A stretch of 64,000 bases of DNA from Utricularia gibba (GCA_002189035.1 NEEC01000027.1:558001-622000), one strand, 5' to 3'. Counted from the stretch's first letter, positions 11,201 through 24,400 are shown. Numbers and translations are program-made. The notes: a model not told the origin generated them from the letters alone.

Positions 11201-14200
11201 TTTTTTTACGACTATCACTTTCAGCCAAATACTGATCCACGGTTCCCAGAACCAACTGTTGGAAGAGTTCTTTTGAGGTTGAGGGGCATGTTCTTGGAAG
11301 ACTATATGTATTGGGTTTGTGTCGCTGCCCTCTTTGCATTTTCTTTTGTCTTCAACCTATTCTTCATCATAGCATTGACATACTTAAATCGTAAGTCTTG
11401 TCTTATTTGCCCATAACTAACTAAACAATTTATTCTCTCGTCTTTAATCGTCTGTTGAAATACACAACTGTAGCCTTTGGATATTCAAAGAATGTTGTCT
11501 CCGGCAAGGATGCAATGGGTATCCGTGTACCTTCTGAAAGAGCATCATCTATTGGAGGCTCATGCAATTCTGCCTCCCAGTGTATGTGATCTCTCAAGAT
11601 ATATGCTGTGTTTTGCGTTTAATTATATTAACTGCTCACTCCCAACTCGCTATACGAGCCATTACTGATGGGACTAGAAAACCCAGGTGAAATTTTGCAT
11701 TCCAATACTGATTCAACCAGTGCAAGAGGAGGAATGGTGCTCCCTTTCACTCCATTGTCACTTGTGTTTGACCATGTCAACTACTACGTCAGCATGCCTG
11801 CTGTAAGCAAGCCTGGTGTTGATTATTTGCTTTAATGATGAATATGCATTTATAGTCCGGGTATGTAGGAAATGAGAAAAAGAGGGATAGAAGAAAGTCG
11901 ACTCCAACTGCTGAGAGATGTGAGTGGGGCTTTTAGGCCTGGAGTTTTAACGGCTTTAGTAGGTGTGAGTGGTGCTGGCAAGACAACCTTGATGGATGTC
12001 TTGGCAGGAAGGAAAACAAGTGGATGCATTGAAGGCACTATCACTGTCTCGGGGTATCCAAAGAAGCAGGCAACTTTTGCGCGTATATGTGGCTATTGTG
12101 AACAAACGGATATCCACTCCCCACATCTCACTGTTCATGAGTCCATTGTCTTCTCTGCTTGTCTACGACTTTCTTCTGAAGTGAATAATGAAACAAAAGA
12201 GGTATGGCTACCTTCTACATGATTTTGATGAAGATTTCTTTCTAATGGCCTGGTGTGGCTCAACATGCCATTATGTTTAGTGAATGTTCTTCCCTCTAAT
12301 TGATTAGATGTTCGTGGAGCAAGTGATGGAGTTGGTTGAGCTACTGCAGTTGAGAAACTCAATAGTGGGACTCCCTGGGGTGGATGGTTTGTCAACAGAA
12401 GAGAGAAAGAGACTAACTATCGCTGTAGAACTCATTGCCAATCCCTCTATAATCTTTATGGATGAGCCTACAACTGGTCTTGATGCTAGGGCTGCTGCAA
12501 TTGTGATGCGAACCATTCGAAACACAGTTGACACCGGACGAACTGTTGTCTGCACTATTCACCAACCTGGTATAGATATTTTTGAAGCTTTTGACGAGGT
12601 TAGACTCTACTTTTTCATCTTGTTTGCTTGATCTATGATAAGTACAACTCTGGGTCATACTCATGTTGCAGTTGTTGCTGATGAAAAGAGGAGGACAAGT
12701 GATCTATGCTGGACCCCTAGGCCGTCATTCATGCCACTTGATAGACTATTTCCAGGTGAGAACACCAAAACAGATTTCATCCTTTTGCTCTGAGTCTAAA
12801 TTCATTCTTTTAGCAGTCATTTCCTGGGATTCCTAAGATCGCACAAGGATATAATCCTGCAACATGGATGCTCGACATCTCTACACAGTCCATGGAAACT
12901 CAGCTTGAAGTCGATTTTGCAGAAATTTATGCAAATTCTGATCTCTACAGGTGAAAACACAAAAGACCAAATGAAGCTGCTCTTACAATTTGCCAACTCT
13001 TGCCTTGTTGATCACATCTCTTTCTTTGATCTCATGTCTTCAAAGGAGAAATGCAGAATTGATTAAGCAACTCAGCAGCCCTGGACCAGCATCCCAAGAT
13101 CTCCATTTTCCAACAAAATATGCTCAGTCGTTTCTCTCTCAATATAAGGCTTGTTTTTGGAAGCAACGCTTGTCATACTGGAGACACCCTCAGTATAACA
13201 CTGTACGCTTTGTTATGACGATAATCATCGGTGCAGTTTTTGGAGCCATATTCTGGAACAAAGGGAAGAAAATGTAAGTCAAAAACTATGACATGCATGT
13301 TTAGATTTTGGGGTACTAAGGTTTTTAATTTTGCAGGTCTAAACTACAGGATTTGATGAATCTACTTGGCGCCATATATGCTGCTGTCATGTTTCTAGGA
13401 GGAACAAATACTTCTTCTGTCCAATCGGTTGTGGATGTCGAAAGAAGCGTTTTTTACCGTGAAAAGGGCGCTGGGATGTACGCACCCTTGGCATATGCAT
13501 TTGCCCAGGTGAGAAGTATTGAAATATATACTCAGAGGTGAAGGTTAGAGAACAAACTGAATGCTCAAGTTACTGACGCCCTAATCTCACATGCCACAGG
13601 TCAGCATTGAGACCATATATGTGGGGATCCAAACACTCATTTACAGCTTTCTCCTCTACTCCATGATCGGATTTGAATGGGGGGTTGATAGGTTCTTCTG
13701 GTTCTACTTTTTTGTGTTCATGAGCTTTGTGTACTTCACGGCATACGGAATGATGTTGGTGTCACTCACCCCAAACTACCAAATTGCTGCCATCATCATG
13801 ACCTTCTTCCTCAGCTTCTGGAACCTCTTTTCAGGATTCATCATACCAAGAACAGTAAGCAACCAACTTCTTTCCATCTTGTGGTCCTTTCTGACAAGGG
13901 GAGCCTTAGCCATGTTCCTAAACTCCAATTTTTTGCAGCAAATTCCAGTATGGTGGAGGTGGTACTACTGGGCTTCTCCAGTATCCTGGACAATATACGG
14001 TCTCATCACGTCTCAGGTGGGTGATGAGACGAGCCTAGTTGAAATCCCAGGTGTAGGGGACATTCCTGTCAGGGATTTTCTCAAAAGCTACATGGGATTT
14101 CGACATGACTTCTTGAGCGTTGTTGCTCTAGTCCATGTTATGTGGGCTATGTTCTTCTGTCTCGTTTTCGCGTTCGGTATCAAGTTTCTCAATTTCCAGA

Positions 14201-14208
14201 AGAGGTGA
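8229..14208 (+). CDS. Full-size ABCG transporter, pleiotropic drug resistance (PDR) type
   Basis: About 18-20 exons give roughly 1,400 residues in the order NBD1-TMD1-NBD2-TMD2, as in plant PDR proteins. The N terminus contains [24 protein letters not shown]1 has Walker A GPPGAGKT, signature [10 protein letters not shown] and Walker [16 protein letters not shown]1 includes [23 protein letters not shown]2 has Walker [16 protein letters not shown] motif [19 protein letters not shown] and Walker [24 protein letters not shown]2 ends [11 protein letters not shown]. Family role: plasma-membrane export of terpenoids, hormones or phenolics; the substrate cannot be read from sequence. Two introns (9693-9767 and 13855-13938) are stop-free multiples of three, so uncut reading passes through them. 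No frame break was found in any exon, so the gene looks functional. Confidence 0.94.
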
Positions 14209-14379
14209 AGCTTTCTGAGTGCTTTCACTAGGGGGCTGTAATATGCAGAATTTGTAAGAGGATTGATGAAAACAGCAAGATTTCCTGCACAGCAGTTTAA
14301 TTTTCCAGAATTCAAGGAATTGACATATGGGGGATGTGAGGCTCTCTCTGGTTGAAAGTTCAACAGGTGGTCTTGGTGC

Positions 14380-15996
14380 TTAGTTTGTAGCTCGACTCGC
14401 TGCCTGCAGAGACAGAAAAAAGGGAACTACAGAGAGACGATTTAAGCAAGCATTCTGCATTCCTCTCAGAAGAAATACCTACCATCAATTCATGATCTCC
14501 CATGATCTCTTCAGCCAGCTCCGATATTGTTTTGTCAGCACTATTTGGAACCATGGCAGCAAAAACTGGAGGTTCCAGGCCTGCGCACACCAGCACTGTA
14601 TAAGATGCACTCTCCTAGAGAAAGACATTCCCAAGTAACTGTTCTTAAATGTTGTTCTCCCCTCCTACTGAACTCCAGTTTTGCTTTTATGCAGTCGACC
14701 AAGATTGAACTAAAACAAAATGGTTGGTGGTTCTGACCCAACAGTTAGGAACATGCCTTAATTTCAAGTATTTAGACCTTTTGTAAAGATAAAAAAACAT
14801 GAAGCTTTGAAATAAGATGCCTTCACCAGTTTCAGCGAAAGCATCAATGAACATCATCATCTCTTCACCGCTGAGACCTGAGAGGAAGCAAATTCTTGGA
14901 AATGATGCAGCAACCTGTAGATCTCTAGCTACTGCGTTAAGGTGTTGGATCCAAGGGGCAATAAGATGCAGAATAAAGACAGACGGAGAAACCAACCTTA
15001 GATGCCTCCAAAACAGACTGTTGGGTGTTCATGGCTTCCCAGAGGGTTTGGCTAACCATGTCTTCAGTACAAAATATAATCTGTATTTCAAAAAACATGC
15101 ATATGGAACATGAACAAATCGCTGAAGCTTTTGTTGTTGTGAAAGAAATACCCGGAGAAATTCACCATCTAAGGCCTTCAGAAGGTTTTGGATCTGGAGG
15201 AAGAACAGATGGTTGGAAGTTAGTTGTAACACTGTTAGTATGAAGACAGCACCCCATAGATCTTGGAGAAAGAAGTATGCCCCAGGAATATTACCCCTGT
15301 TGCTTCATGCACCTGAAATCCCAGCAACAATAACGCCTGAAAAACACATGGAAGTGGAGCTGCTTCTCAGCATGTTCTTGTAGATTGTCTCCTAAAAAAA
15401 GCAACTAAATCACACAACTGATCAGAACTTACAGGTGGACCATACTTTGGGTCATCCGTGTTCAAAGGGACGAACTTCGAATCCTCAGCCAATTCAGCAG
15501 GAAGGCCTATACTTTCAATTTCAAAAGGAAAACTCAGGCTAACCCAGACCAATCCTAGAGAAAAGTAATGGATCCCAGAAAAACTTGTAAGAAGATACTG
15601 TTCGAAGACATGGAAGAAAATACATTTGAGGTCTGGTAATCATGAGGGTTCATCCAAGATGATAAATCTAAGGGAACAAGAGGTCTTGGACCTTAAGGAA
15701 AACCAAGCCATACCATTCAATAATTATAGGCCATGAAAGAGCTGTTCAACTACCAAAAACGCAAATGGAATGGAAAGGGAAATAGAAACTCATGTACGGG
15801 ATGAAGTCCAGATAGGAAAACAGGGAGCAGAACCTTCATTTGAAGCTCTTGAGTTCAGCTCCAGCCTCCAGTAAGGATCTCTTTGGGCAGTAAAACAAAA
15901 TTTAGAGAAACCAATCTTCGAACACAACGGTTTCCCAGGTAAATGCAGAGGAATCTGGGTAGCAGGACTTTTGCACGATGTGGATAAAGAAGCCAT
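14380..15996 (-). CDS. Chloroplast-targeted DUF3783-like protein, function unknown
   Basis: Seven exons join to about 265 residues. The start MASLSTSCKSPATQIPLHLP is serine-, lysine- and proline-rich and free of acidic residues, like a plastid transit peptide. The mature part runs LVWVSLSFPFEIESIGLPAE, then PKYGPPALLLLGFQ, IQNLLKALDGEFLR, IIFCTEDMVSQTLWEAMN, PRICFLSGLSGEEMMMFID and LEPPVFAAMVPNSADKTISE. The last segments (GLSGEE, two central hydrophobic strands, a C-terminal helix of the form ISELAEEI) resemble the small bacterial DUF3783 fold. That is my recollection of the family pattern, not a search result. The final exon is short (AASRATN, stop at 14380), because the 79-bp last intron shifts frame when removed. 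No catalytic motif is visible and I assign no function. Confidence 0.75.
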
Positions 15997-16437
15997 CACT
16001 GGCCTCCCACCTCTCCTACACAACGAATGGCTGATATTTCATTTCTTAGGCATATAAATATGTCTTCTCACCGATTCTGTCTCTTTTTGGATTAATTATG
16101 ATGAAATTGGGACAATTGTCACGGTTTACTTTCAGACGCATATTAGAGAAATGATTTCTGCAAGATTCCTAGGCAAAACAAATGTAAGGGCACGCCTCTA
16201 TTGTTAAATATCCAGGGTTCAAAAACTCTCATCCTATGAACCCATCAATGATCATTTCTGGATTTTTTTGACTCACGTAAGTTCTTGGGAAACGGTCAAC
16301 CTCCAAACCAGCCCAATGGATGAAGACCCCCCAGAAGCAAAACCAGTCGAGAATGCAGATCCCCAGCACACCATGTGTGGATTACAAGGCTGAGATCATG
16401 CACAGGCCTGGTTGTCACCTTGCAGGACGACCCACAT
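15997..16437. other. Region between DUF3783-like gene and LDL1 3' end
   Basis: 441 bp that must contain the promoter of the DUF3783-like gene and the 3' UTR of LDL1 (both on the minus strand). I see no further open frame or repeat. Confidence 0.4.
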
Positions 16438-19400
16438 TCAGAATTTTCCATCGAATCGCCAAGTAGAGGAGCTGGTGCTAGAATTGGGAATCAGTTCCTT
16501 CATTATTTCCTCAAAGACACTATCTTGATTAGAACCAATGATGTCATCTGACATACCCCCAGTAAAGTTTTGAGACTGAAAGCCTCCGGTGATGGTGTTT
16601 GACGGATCTAGGCCGTTGCCAAAGCTGACCATAATTCCGTCTCCTTCAGATTCTGGAGGCGCACCTGAACTATGAACCATGGCAAAATTCTGATTCACGG
16701 AACGACTTGAATTACCTGGTGCATGCATTGGAACATCAACAACGGGAAGGGAGATGCTATTGGCGACTCTATCTGCTGTAGAGTCTCCAACAGCAACAAA
16801 ATTCTGCATATCAGCGCGCTGCAGGTCATCCAAAAATACCATATTGTCGTTGGAAATTGAAGCAGTCAGACCAGCACTGCTGCTTGATGCTGTAGACCCA
16901 GGATTCAAAAGAAATGAGCTTGGTTTGCTGCAAAGATGCCCCAAATTCTGCGGGATGGAGTCTCCATCATCACCTGAGTATGAAAAATTTCTCCGCTTGT
17001 TACTACCAGCCACTTTGACTCCACCATCAGAGCCTGGATCAGCCAAGCCGTTACTAGTGGCCATTGGATCATTAGAATTCTCATGAACCCTGCCTTCATT
17101 GTTGAAGCTCGTGTTCAAAGATGTGTTTTTGGTGGCAACAACTCTACAATTTCTACTGCCACCATGTTTGGCAGTCTTTTGTTTTGTCGAGGAAATTTCC
17201 ATTTTCGAAATACCTGCTGTCAAAAAGATATCATATACGTTAATTTTCTTCCTCTCAAATGCAAATGATACATAGTAATGCGATCCTGCAGTATGCAAGT
17301 AGCTACATGCGCTTATATGGTAAACGAAGTTCAAGCAAAATTTGAAATACTTTTATGACATCTCAAATGAAGGACAGATTTTTTAAAGAAATTTGCTTCT
17401 ACTCTTCACCTTTATTGGATATCATATCAAAGGAACTGAAGGAATGGAAAATCGTAAGCCACTATCTTCCTAACAAGTTAAAAAAACAGGCGCTACTTAA
17501 CAAAAATCCACTGTCATAGCTGGCCACCATTCATTTAAGTTCAGTTAAGGTAAAAATACCCACCTGAGGCAGTAGCCCTCTGGCGTTGCCGTCTGGAGTT
17601 GCTCCTTTCAGCTTTAATTGAGGAAATCACAGAATCTGCAGACTGCCCCAAACCCTTCCGTCCCACAAACTTGACTCCAATCTTCTCGAGAAAACTGAAC
17701 CTACCATCATCACCCCCCTCACATCTCTCAGTTGAAGGGCTTGTACGTTAGTTATTTGTGCGTAGATGTGGAACTCTTGCTGCTGATTAAAATGTGACTG
17801 AAGCTGCTCAAAAAGTACTTTGTTAGAGTAATGTGGATCTAGTTTCTTACGTTGACCACCAAAAGTCACACGCAAAATTGCCAGTGAATTAGCATGCTTT
17901 CTACCGAAAAGTAAAGCAAAACTGCCAAATTCCGCATCAGGCTGCCTGAATAAATCAGCAAGAAGAGCTGCACAAGTATGTGCGTTTTGTGATGGGTTTT
18001 TCTCTACTTTTAAACCCAAGGTTCGCATCTTTGCATGATGAGCCATGTTGGCTGCTTCTCTAAAGCCACTAAGCAAAGCACCATGCATAGTAGCTGGATA
18101 TCGCCTATTGGTTGCCTCACCTGCAAAGAAAAGTCTCCCATCTCCGACACTTTCTGCTAAAATATCATAGTCATCTCCTGATGCACCTACTGCAACGTTA
18201 GAATATGAGCCCCGACTTAAGGGATCACCACCCCACCTTGTACAAACAGTTTGCACAGGATCTGGAACTTCAATGCCCTGTGGTTCATATATATCTGCAT
18301 TGAAGACAACAAAACATGTATAATCTCACCGAGACAATTTCAAATGAAACACGAACCCATGTAACAATTACTGAACTAGAAAAAGAAGTATTTTACATGG
18401 CCACATAAAAGACATTCCTGCACAATCCAAAAAAGAAAAGTACACAAACTTCAAACAAGGGCCTCAATACCATATATTTAAGCTCTAACAGCTAGTTTTC
18501 TGGCTAAACTACGAGGAGATAAGAAACAGAGGCAGAACTATATGTTTAAATATAACATTTCAACAGGATGCAATTTAAAAAAAAAAAAAACACAGAATGC
18601 GTGTGAACCTCTAAGAATACGAAGCACCCTTTGAACAGATTCAGCAGGTTCCACAACCTCGAATGCATAAGCCGCTTCTCCAGCCACCAAAGCGATTAAA
18701 AGTGGACCTCCAGCAACAGTCGCATAGCTATAAAACAGGAAAAACTCCCCTCGACTGCTGGGATGATCAGAAAGATGCCCAAATGTATCAAGATCAGTTT
18801 CCCAGAAGGCATGAGGAAATAGCAATGCAACCTTGTTCAGCAAGCCAAACCCCATTCTCCTTATTGCATCAAGCTTTCGCTGAGGCAGCTCAGGGATAAA
18901 CTTGATAGATCCGCTTTTTAGGACACCAAGCGGAACAGTGCAAAGAGCCATGTCACATGTGTATATCTGACCACCAGCTACAGAAACCTGTACACCATCA
19001 ACGCCATACCGAATGGTCTGAACAGTTTTCTCAAAATGAATTGGCACGTTTTCAGCCAATGCCTGAACCAATCTCCCATTCCCACCAGGCAAAAAGCAGT
19101 GGTCACCTCCCATGTCATATGGATCATCTTGATCCCAAAAAGCAAGTGAAAGTCTGGATATTAAGCTAGCATTTGCATACTCCAAGTTCGCAACATGCCA
19201 ACTATATAACTTCATCTCCTCCTCGTTGAAGCTTTCCCGAAATGTCTCCATAGCAGCACCCAAGGAAACATCTTGCGAGACCTCTCCCATTGATACCCTG
19301 ACTTTACTTAATTTCTCGAGGAGTTGATTAAATTTATCCTCCACTTTCTGATCCAACTCAGGATCCACAGGGGTTCCATCGACCCTATAAAGAGGGCATT

Positions 19401-20415
19401 TATCCTTCACCTTATGAAGCGTAAGTGATAACTGGCGAGCCAAAATTCCCAATGGATTACCCAGTGTGCCCGTTAACACACTCCCCCCTAAGTCCACAGC
19501 GGCGGACCTATTTTTACTTTCCAACTTCGTTGTATAGACTCGGCCTCCGGCACGTCGTCTTCCCTCTAGAACCGTCACCTTGAACCCAAAAGCCATCAAC
19601 TGCCTTGCAGCAGCCAAGCCCGCCAACCCAGCACCAATTACTATCACATTAGGCTGTTTAGGATCAAGAAAGATTCTTTGTTTGATTGCTGGCGCGACTC
19701 CAAAGTTAATATACCCATATGAAACTAAGTACCCGTAGGCTCTGTCCAGTAGCTGCTGACAGTGCCTTGGAATAACGTTCGCAAACATTTCCTTTGTCAC
19801 CCAGTTTGACACATCCTCACGCCACCTGGAGATTATATGGTTTCTAATTAGTATATAGTTAACCTGTTCGATACCACCAATCTCACCTACCACACCGTAA
19901 TCTATTTCTTCATCAGTGAGTGAATCAGCAGGGAACCCTGCCGTCAATGCAGTCAATGCCTCAGCTGTAGCCTCCTTATTGATAACTATTATCTCATCCG
20001 ACATGTCATCACTGGTTTTTTTCGGCGAATCATCGAAAGCACCACCGGAAACATGCCTTCTATGAAACAACGGCATTGAACTTTCCATCTGAGACCTTTC
20101 CAGGAGCGGTGAACTAGAGGCCAGTACAGGCGCTCGAACGTCATTCATAACACTAGCAAAAGATAAAGATGACAATTTTCTCGACGGATTCCGATTTCCT
20201 GCACATCTTTTCTTTCTAGGGATTGTGGCCGGGAGCAGGTCTTCTACAACGAAATAGTTGGCAGCCCCATCGCCAAGGCCAACGCTGGTATCCGAATTCA
20301 CGCTCTGAACCGAATTAGAAAGTGGGATTGAAGATTCGAGAGGGAAGGATTCGAGATGTGAACCTTGAAGACCATCCGAATTCAAGACAGGCTGGCTTTG
20401 ATTTGGCGCATCCAT
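16438..20415 (-). CDS. LDL1: LSD1-like histone H3K4 demethylase (SWIRM + amine oxidase), LDL1 type, with one apparent frame break
   Basis: Three exons. Exon 1 (from 20415) carries a disordered N terminus, then a SWIRM domain at about residues 170-260 ([36 protein letters not shown]) and the FAD dinucleotide motif [17 protein letters not shown]. Exon 2 begins [20 protein letters not shown] and holds the amine-oxidase C-terminal motif [20 protein letters not shown]. Exon 3 (from about 17219) is a 260-residue serine/asparagine-rich tail ending [12 protein letters not shown]1-like enzymes remove H3K4me1/2 in the nucleus, using FAD; plant LDL1 represses FLC with FLD and LDL2. The frame shifts at the C run 17713-17718, between LQLRDVRG and [20 protein letters not shown]; one extra base restores it. 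The total of about 1,100 residues is longer than Arabidopsis LDL1 because of the tail. Confidence 0.9.
17713..17718 (-). other. Frame break in LDL1 at a G6 run (minus strand)
   Basis: As written the frame gives [13 protein letters not shown] and stops near 17627. With one more G it reads [18 protein letters not shown] and continues open to the canonical donor before exon 3, in the phase that exon 3 needs. Confidence 0.83.
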
Positions 20416-21425
20416 CGCAGATCAGATCAAGAAAGCAGCGAAAATGGGAAGGGCTCAGGACGCCTGCCGACCTTCAAGGAGCTACCGAGCACCATAGACC
20501 GTACTCCAACACGGGCGCACTCCCATTTTCTTTCTAAAAATAAATTCGAAAATCGCATGTTGGGCTTGGGCCCACACACTTCCTTTGGGTTAACAATTGA
20601 TTAAAATAAAAGCCCATCCAATTTGTTTAAAATAAAAATTAAAATCATTTTTTAGAAAATTTTTAAATGTATAATATTTTCAAACAAAAAAAAAAAAATC
20701 TTATCCTTTTCTCAATTTTCTATATTTTAAGATTAAAATAAAATTACCACCGTACAGGGAAACCTTTCTCCTTAAAGGGAGAATACCTGGGATGTATCAT
20801 CCGAGTTTACCGGTACGGACGGTCATTTTTTTACAGCGCCGCCTGCTGCCGCCGGCACAATACCACCCATGAGGCCTTAATATAAATCTCCTCGTAATCT
20901 TAGATGCCAAAATCATTGGAAAACATGTCTGATATTGAACTTGTTTTTCATACACATGAGAAAATGCAACACAGCATCTGATACCAGAGCTTGCTTAAGA
21001 AGGTTAGAGCTCGCGTAAGAAGGAAAGAAAATACCTTCATTATTGATTCCAACGCAAGCTTGAGTGACTAAAAGGTGAGCAGGTGACAGAGCTCCATGTC
21101 TTCGGCCTCTGCATGCTTATTCCGCTAGAAATAATGTATTTGTTATATCACTTATATCCCGCTATAGAACCACCTACGGCTTCAAAGGGAATCAGTCATG
21201 AAATAAATGTTAATGGATTAAAAGGGAGCTTTAAAACTGAAGATGGAAGAGAAAAAGACCTTATCACCTCACCATGAGCTGCGCTGTGAACCAGACTCGA
21301 AGCCCAGGAGGAACTTATTCTGTGATGCCAACAAGTTGAGGAACCTGGGATAAACAAACAGGCAGTTGTTACGCCACATTTCTAAATTTCTAACATAACC
21401 GCACATTGGTCAGAAGCCTCACATG
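20416..21425. promoter_or_regulatory. LDL1 promoter with clustered site II motifs; SDP6 3' region
   Basis: Three TGGGCY-type elements lie within 60 bp at 20561-20566, 20567-20573 and (inverted) 20611-20616, about 150-200 bp upstream of the LDL1 ATG. An AT-rich stretch follows at 20620-20740. The distal half probably holds the SDP6 3' UTR. I see no supportable gene in this 1-kb interval. Confidence 0.45.
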
Positions 21426-24400
21426 TTACTTGTGCTTCCCATCATGAAACTGAGCATTTTTTGATGATTTGAATGTCTCTAGAAACTCATGAGCCTTTAG
21501 AAGCTCTTCTTTTTGCCTCCGCTTGTCCCACTTGTGTTCAGCAGCCAATATCTCAATGACGCGTGGCACTGCCCTCCCAGCAGCGTTTGTGTCCAGAAAA
21601 GCAAGCCGAGACCTTCTGGCTAGGAAATCCACAACTGTTTCACAATATTCATGCCTGGCGCAGTATGCAACTTCAGCTTCTAGGATGGGGTACCCATGGG
21701 CAAGTCGCTTTCCTAGATTCTCATTCTGCAGGATAACACAAACGGCTTAGCAAATTTCTTTGTTTAGTTTAATTTTACATTGGTACTTTGTTGCTGGAAT
21801 TTTATAGTAAAAAAGGGTTATTTATGATGATCATATGGCATCAGAAAACCAAAACGTGGAAAAAGAAATAAACCATTAATGAAGAAAAACCTGGGCAATT
21901 GCAGCAACTCGCTCTGCTAAGGTGCCGTAAGCATGTGACAAATGTTTTGCTGCAGCGGTGTCCATCACACCAGGAACAATCTTTCCACCATGTGACTTTT
22001 TCATCCTAACGTATTGCTGGGCTAATATTGTGAACAATGCAGGTTCCCATCCATCCGCACCCACTAACTGCAAGTGGTGTGTCACACATTGGCTGGCGTG
22101 GCTCAGCTTTCCAGACTCTACTGCTGCATTCACAGCATCCTCAGCCATGCTGATAATGATTTAGACAAGAAAATGTTACAAAATACGGTTAAGCGTACAT
22201 GGAAAAAGTGTCTGGAAATGGATGACAGTGGGAGGAATTCGTATGTTACCTTCTATATGTAGTCCACTTCCCGCCAGTAATTGTAATTAAACCTGGGAGA
22301 TCTTCGCAGACGACATGGTCTCTTGAGATACTCTCCGTATTTTTAGCTCTGGGATCAACAGCCAAGGGACGAATCCCACTCCATGCAGACAAAACATCTA
22401 CGCGCCGCACCTAATAATCATTGCTAACCCTCAAATACCATAAAAAAAGGGAAACAAAAGACAAATCAGGCGGACTAAAAGGTGAAAGTTTTTTAAACCA
22501 TTCTGATGAACAGTTGATAGATGATAGGAAGTGATAGCCCAATAAAGAAGATGTGTCTATGTTTCAACATCAGAGAACATTCTAATGAATGCATATGATA
22601 AACAATAAGAGAGGAAAAAAACAAAACAAAACAAAAAGAAATCTAATAATATATTTTTCTCCAGAGAAATAACCAAATTTAACAACATAAATTGAAAAAT
22701 ACTCGGAAGTAGAGGAAATAAACATCAAAACCAGAACCAAATAAACCCTATGGAATATGACAAACCTTCACATTAAGATAATCAGAAATGGCATCTAATA
22801 TAAACTCAATCTCGTCCTCGTGAGGCTCTGGCAGCATAGTGATTGCAGTATTTGAGTCTGTTGTGCCAGCTACTGTTCTCCCCAACCATGGAAGCATGAA
22901 TACAACACGACCATCCTTTGTTTTTGGAACGATCAAGCCCATTCCTTCAGGAGAATAGTAGTCAGGAAGCACAACATGAACACCACTGCTGGGACAGATC
23001 ATCGATTTAGCATCATTCTGGCCCATTTTCCTTACAGAATCACAGAATGGACCAGTTGCATTAACAACAACTTTTGCATACACATCAAACTCATTACCTG
23101 CATCATGATTACACAGAAAATTCATCAGAGAAGAGATACAAGTAACTGAAACACAGCAAATGAAAACGAGAATTTCATTATACGGTCAGAGAGTTTCTCA
23201 TACAGCATAAGTTCAAAAAACGTATAGAGTAGATGCCAAGCATGAATGGCATGCAAATGCATAAGGAAATACGAACTTAGTCAAATAGAGTTGCAAAACA
23301 CATTAACATGGAATGTTAAATAAGCATGAAATGCACGAATTTCACGTAAAAAAAAACATGCGGTTGTAAAAAACTTTGCAATCGAGGATCAAGATGACAC
23401 TTTCACCTGATAAATGATTCTTTATGCGAGCACCTCTTACTCTTTGAGTACCCTCCTCCCTATGGAAAGACACTACTTCAGCATGATTTAGGACAGCAGC
23501 ACCTGCTAAAGCTGCTGTACATGCCAGTGCAACATTTAAACGCGAATCATTCATCTGTCCATCAAAATAGACCACGGTCCCTTTCAAGCTCTTATCTTTA
23601 CCGCTTCTTGCTAAAGTAGGAAACAATTCAACTGACTCATCAGCTGAGTAGTATCGGGACAAGTGGAGTAACTGCCTTCCGGCTACTAGATCATACATTT
23701 TCAATCCTGCCCAGTAGTATAGCACCTCAAACCAGTTAAAGCATGGCGTCATGCATGGCAGAGAGTGACAGAGATGACGAGCATTGTCAATAACTTGTTT
23801 TCGCTCTGCTAGGGCATGAAATACTAGTTTCAACTGGCCATAATCCAAGTTAAACACAGCTTTCTCCAAATAGCGAACTCCTGAAACCAACAATCTTGAA
23901 ACAATAAATACTTAATACCAGAAAACCTGGTCACGATTGCGTTTGCTCCACATGATCTGTAAACGTACCTGTATATTTTAGTAATATATATTAAAGTGAG
24001 TAAAATTAACGACAAGTGAACCACTTTAGCATGCAGTATCTATGGGATGACTCGCCTCGTCCAAAAAAAAAAAAAAAAAAAAAAAACAGGAAGCAAAGCC
24101 GACTATGTTCTAAATTGTAAAAAAACGGACCTCCATGAATGAGCTTAGTAGACCTCGACGAAGTTCCGGATGAGAAATCCTCTCTCTCAACAAGCCCAAC
24201 CCGTAGCCCACGAGTAGCGGCATCTAATGCTACCCCACAGCCCGTAGCCCCACCGCCGATTACAAGGACGTCCAGGGGGTTGTTGACGTTAGAGCCGATC
24301 AAGGCGGATTCTTGAAATTCCCTGGGGGTACGGACAAAGAACGATCGGAAATTCTAAGTTTCGCGGCCGTGAAGGTGTCAGCGGAGGCTCCCCGATCACT

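Noticed and set aside
20322-20604. Plus-strand open frames opposite the LDL1 start
   Set aside because: They are antisense shadows of LDL1 exon 1 and its promoter, without domain or splice support.
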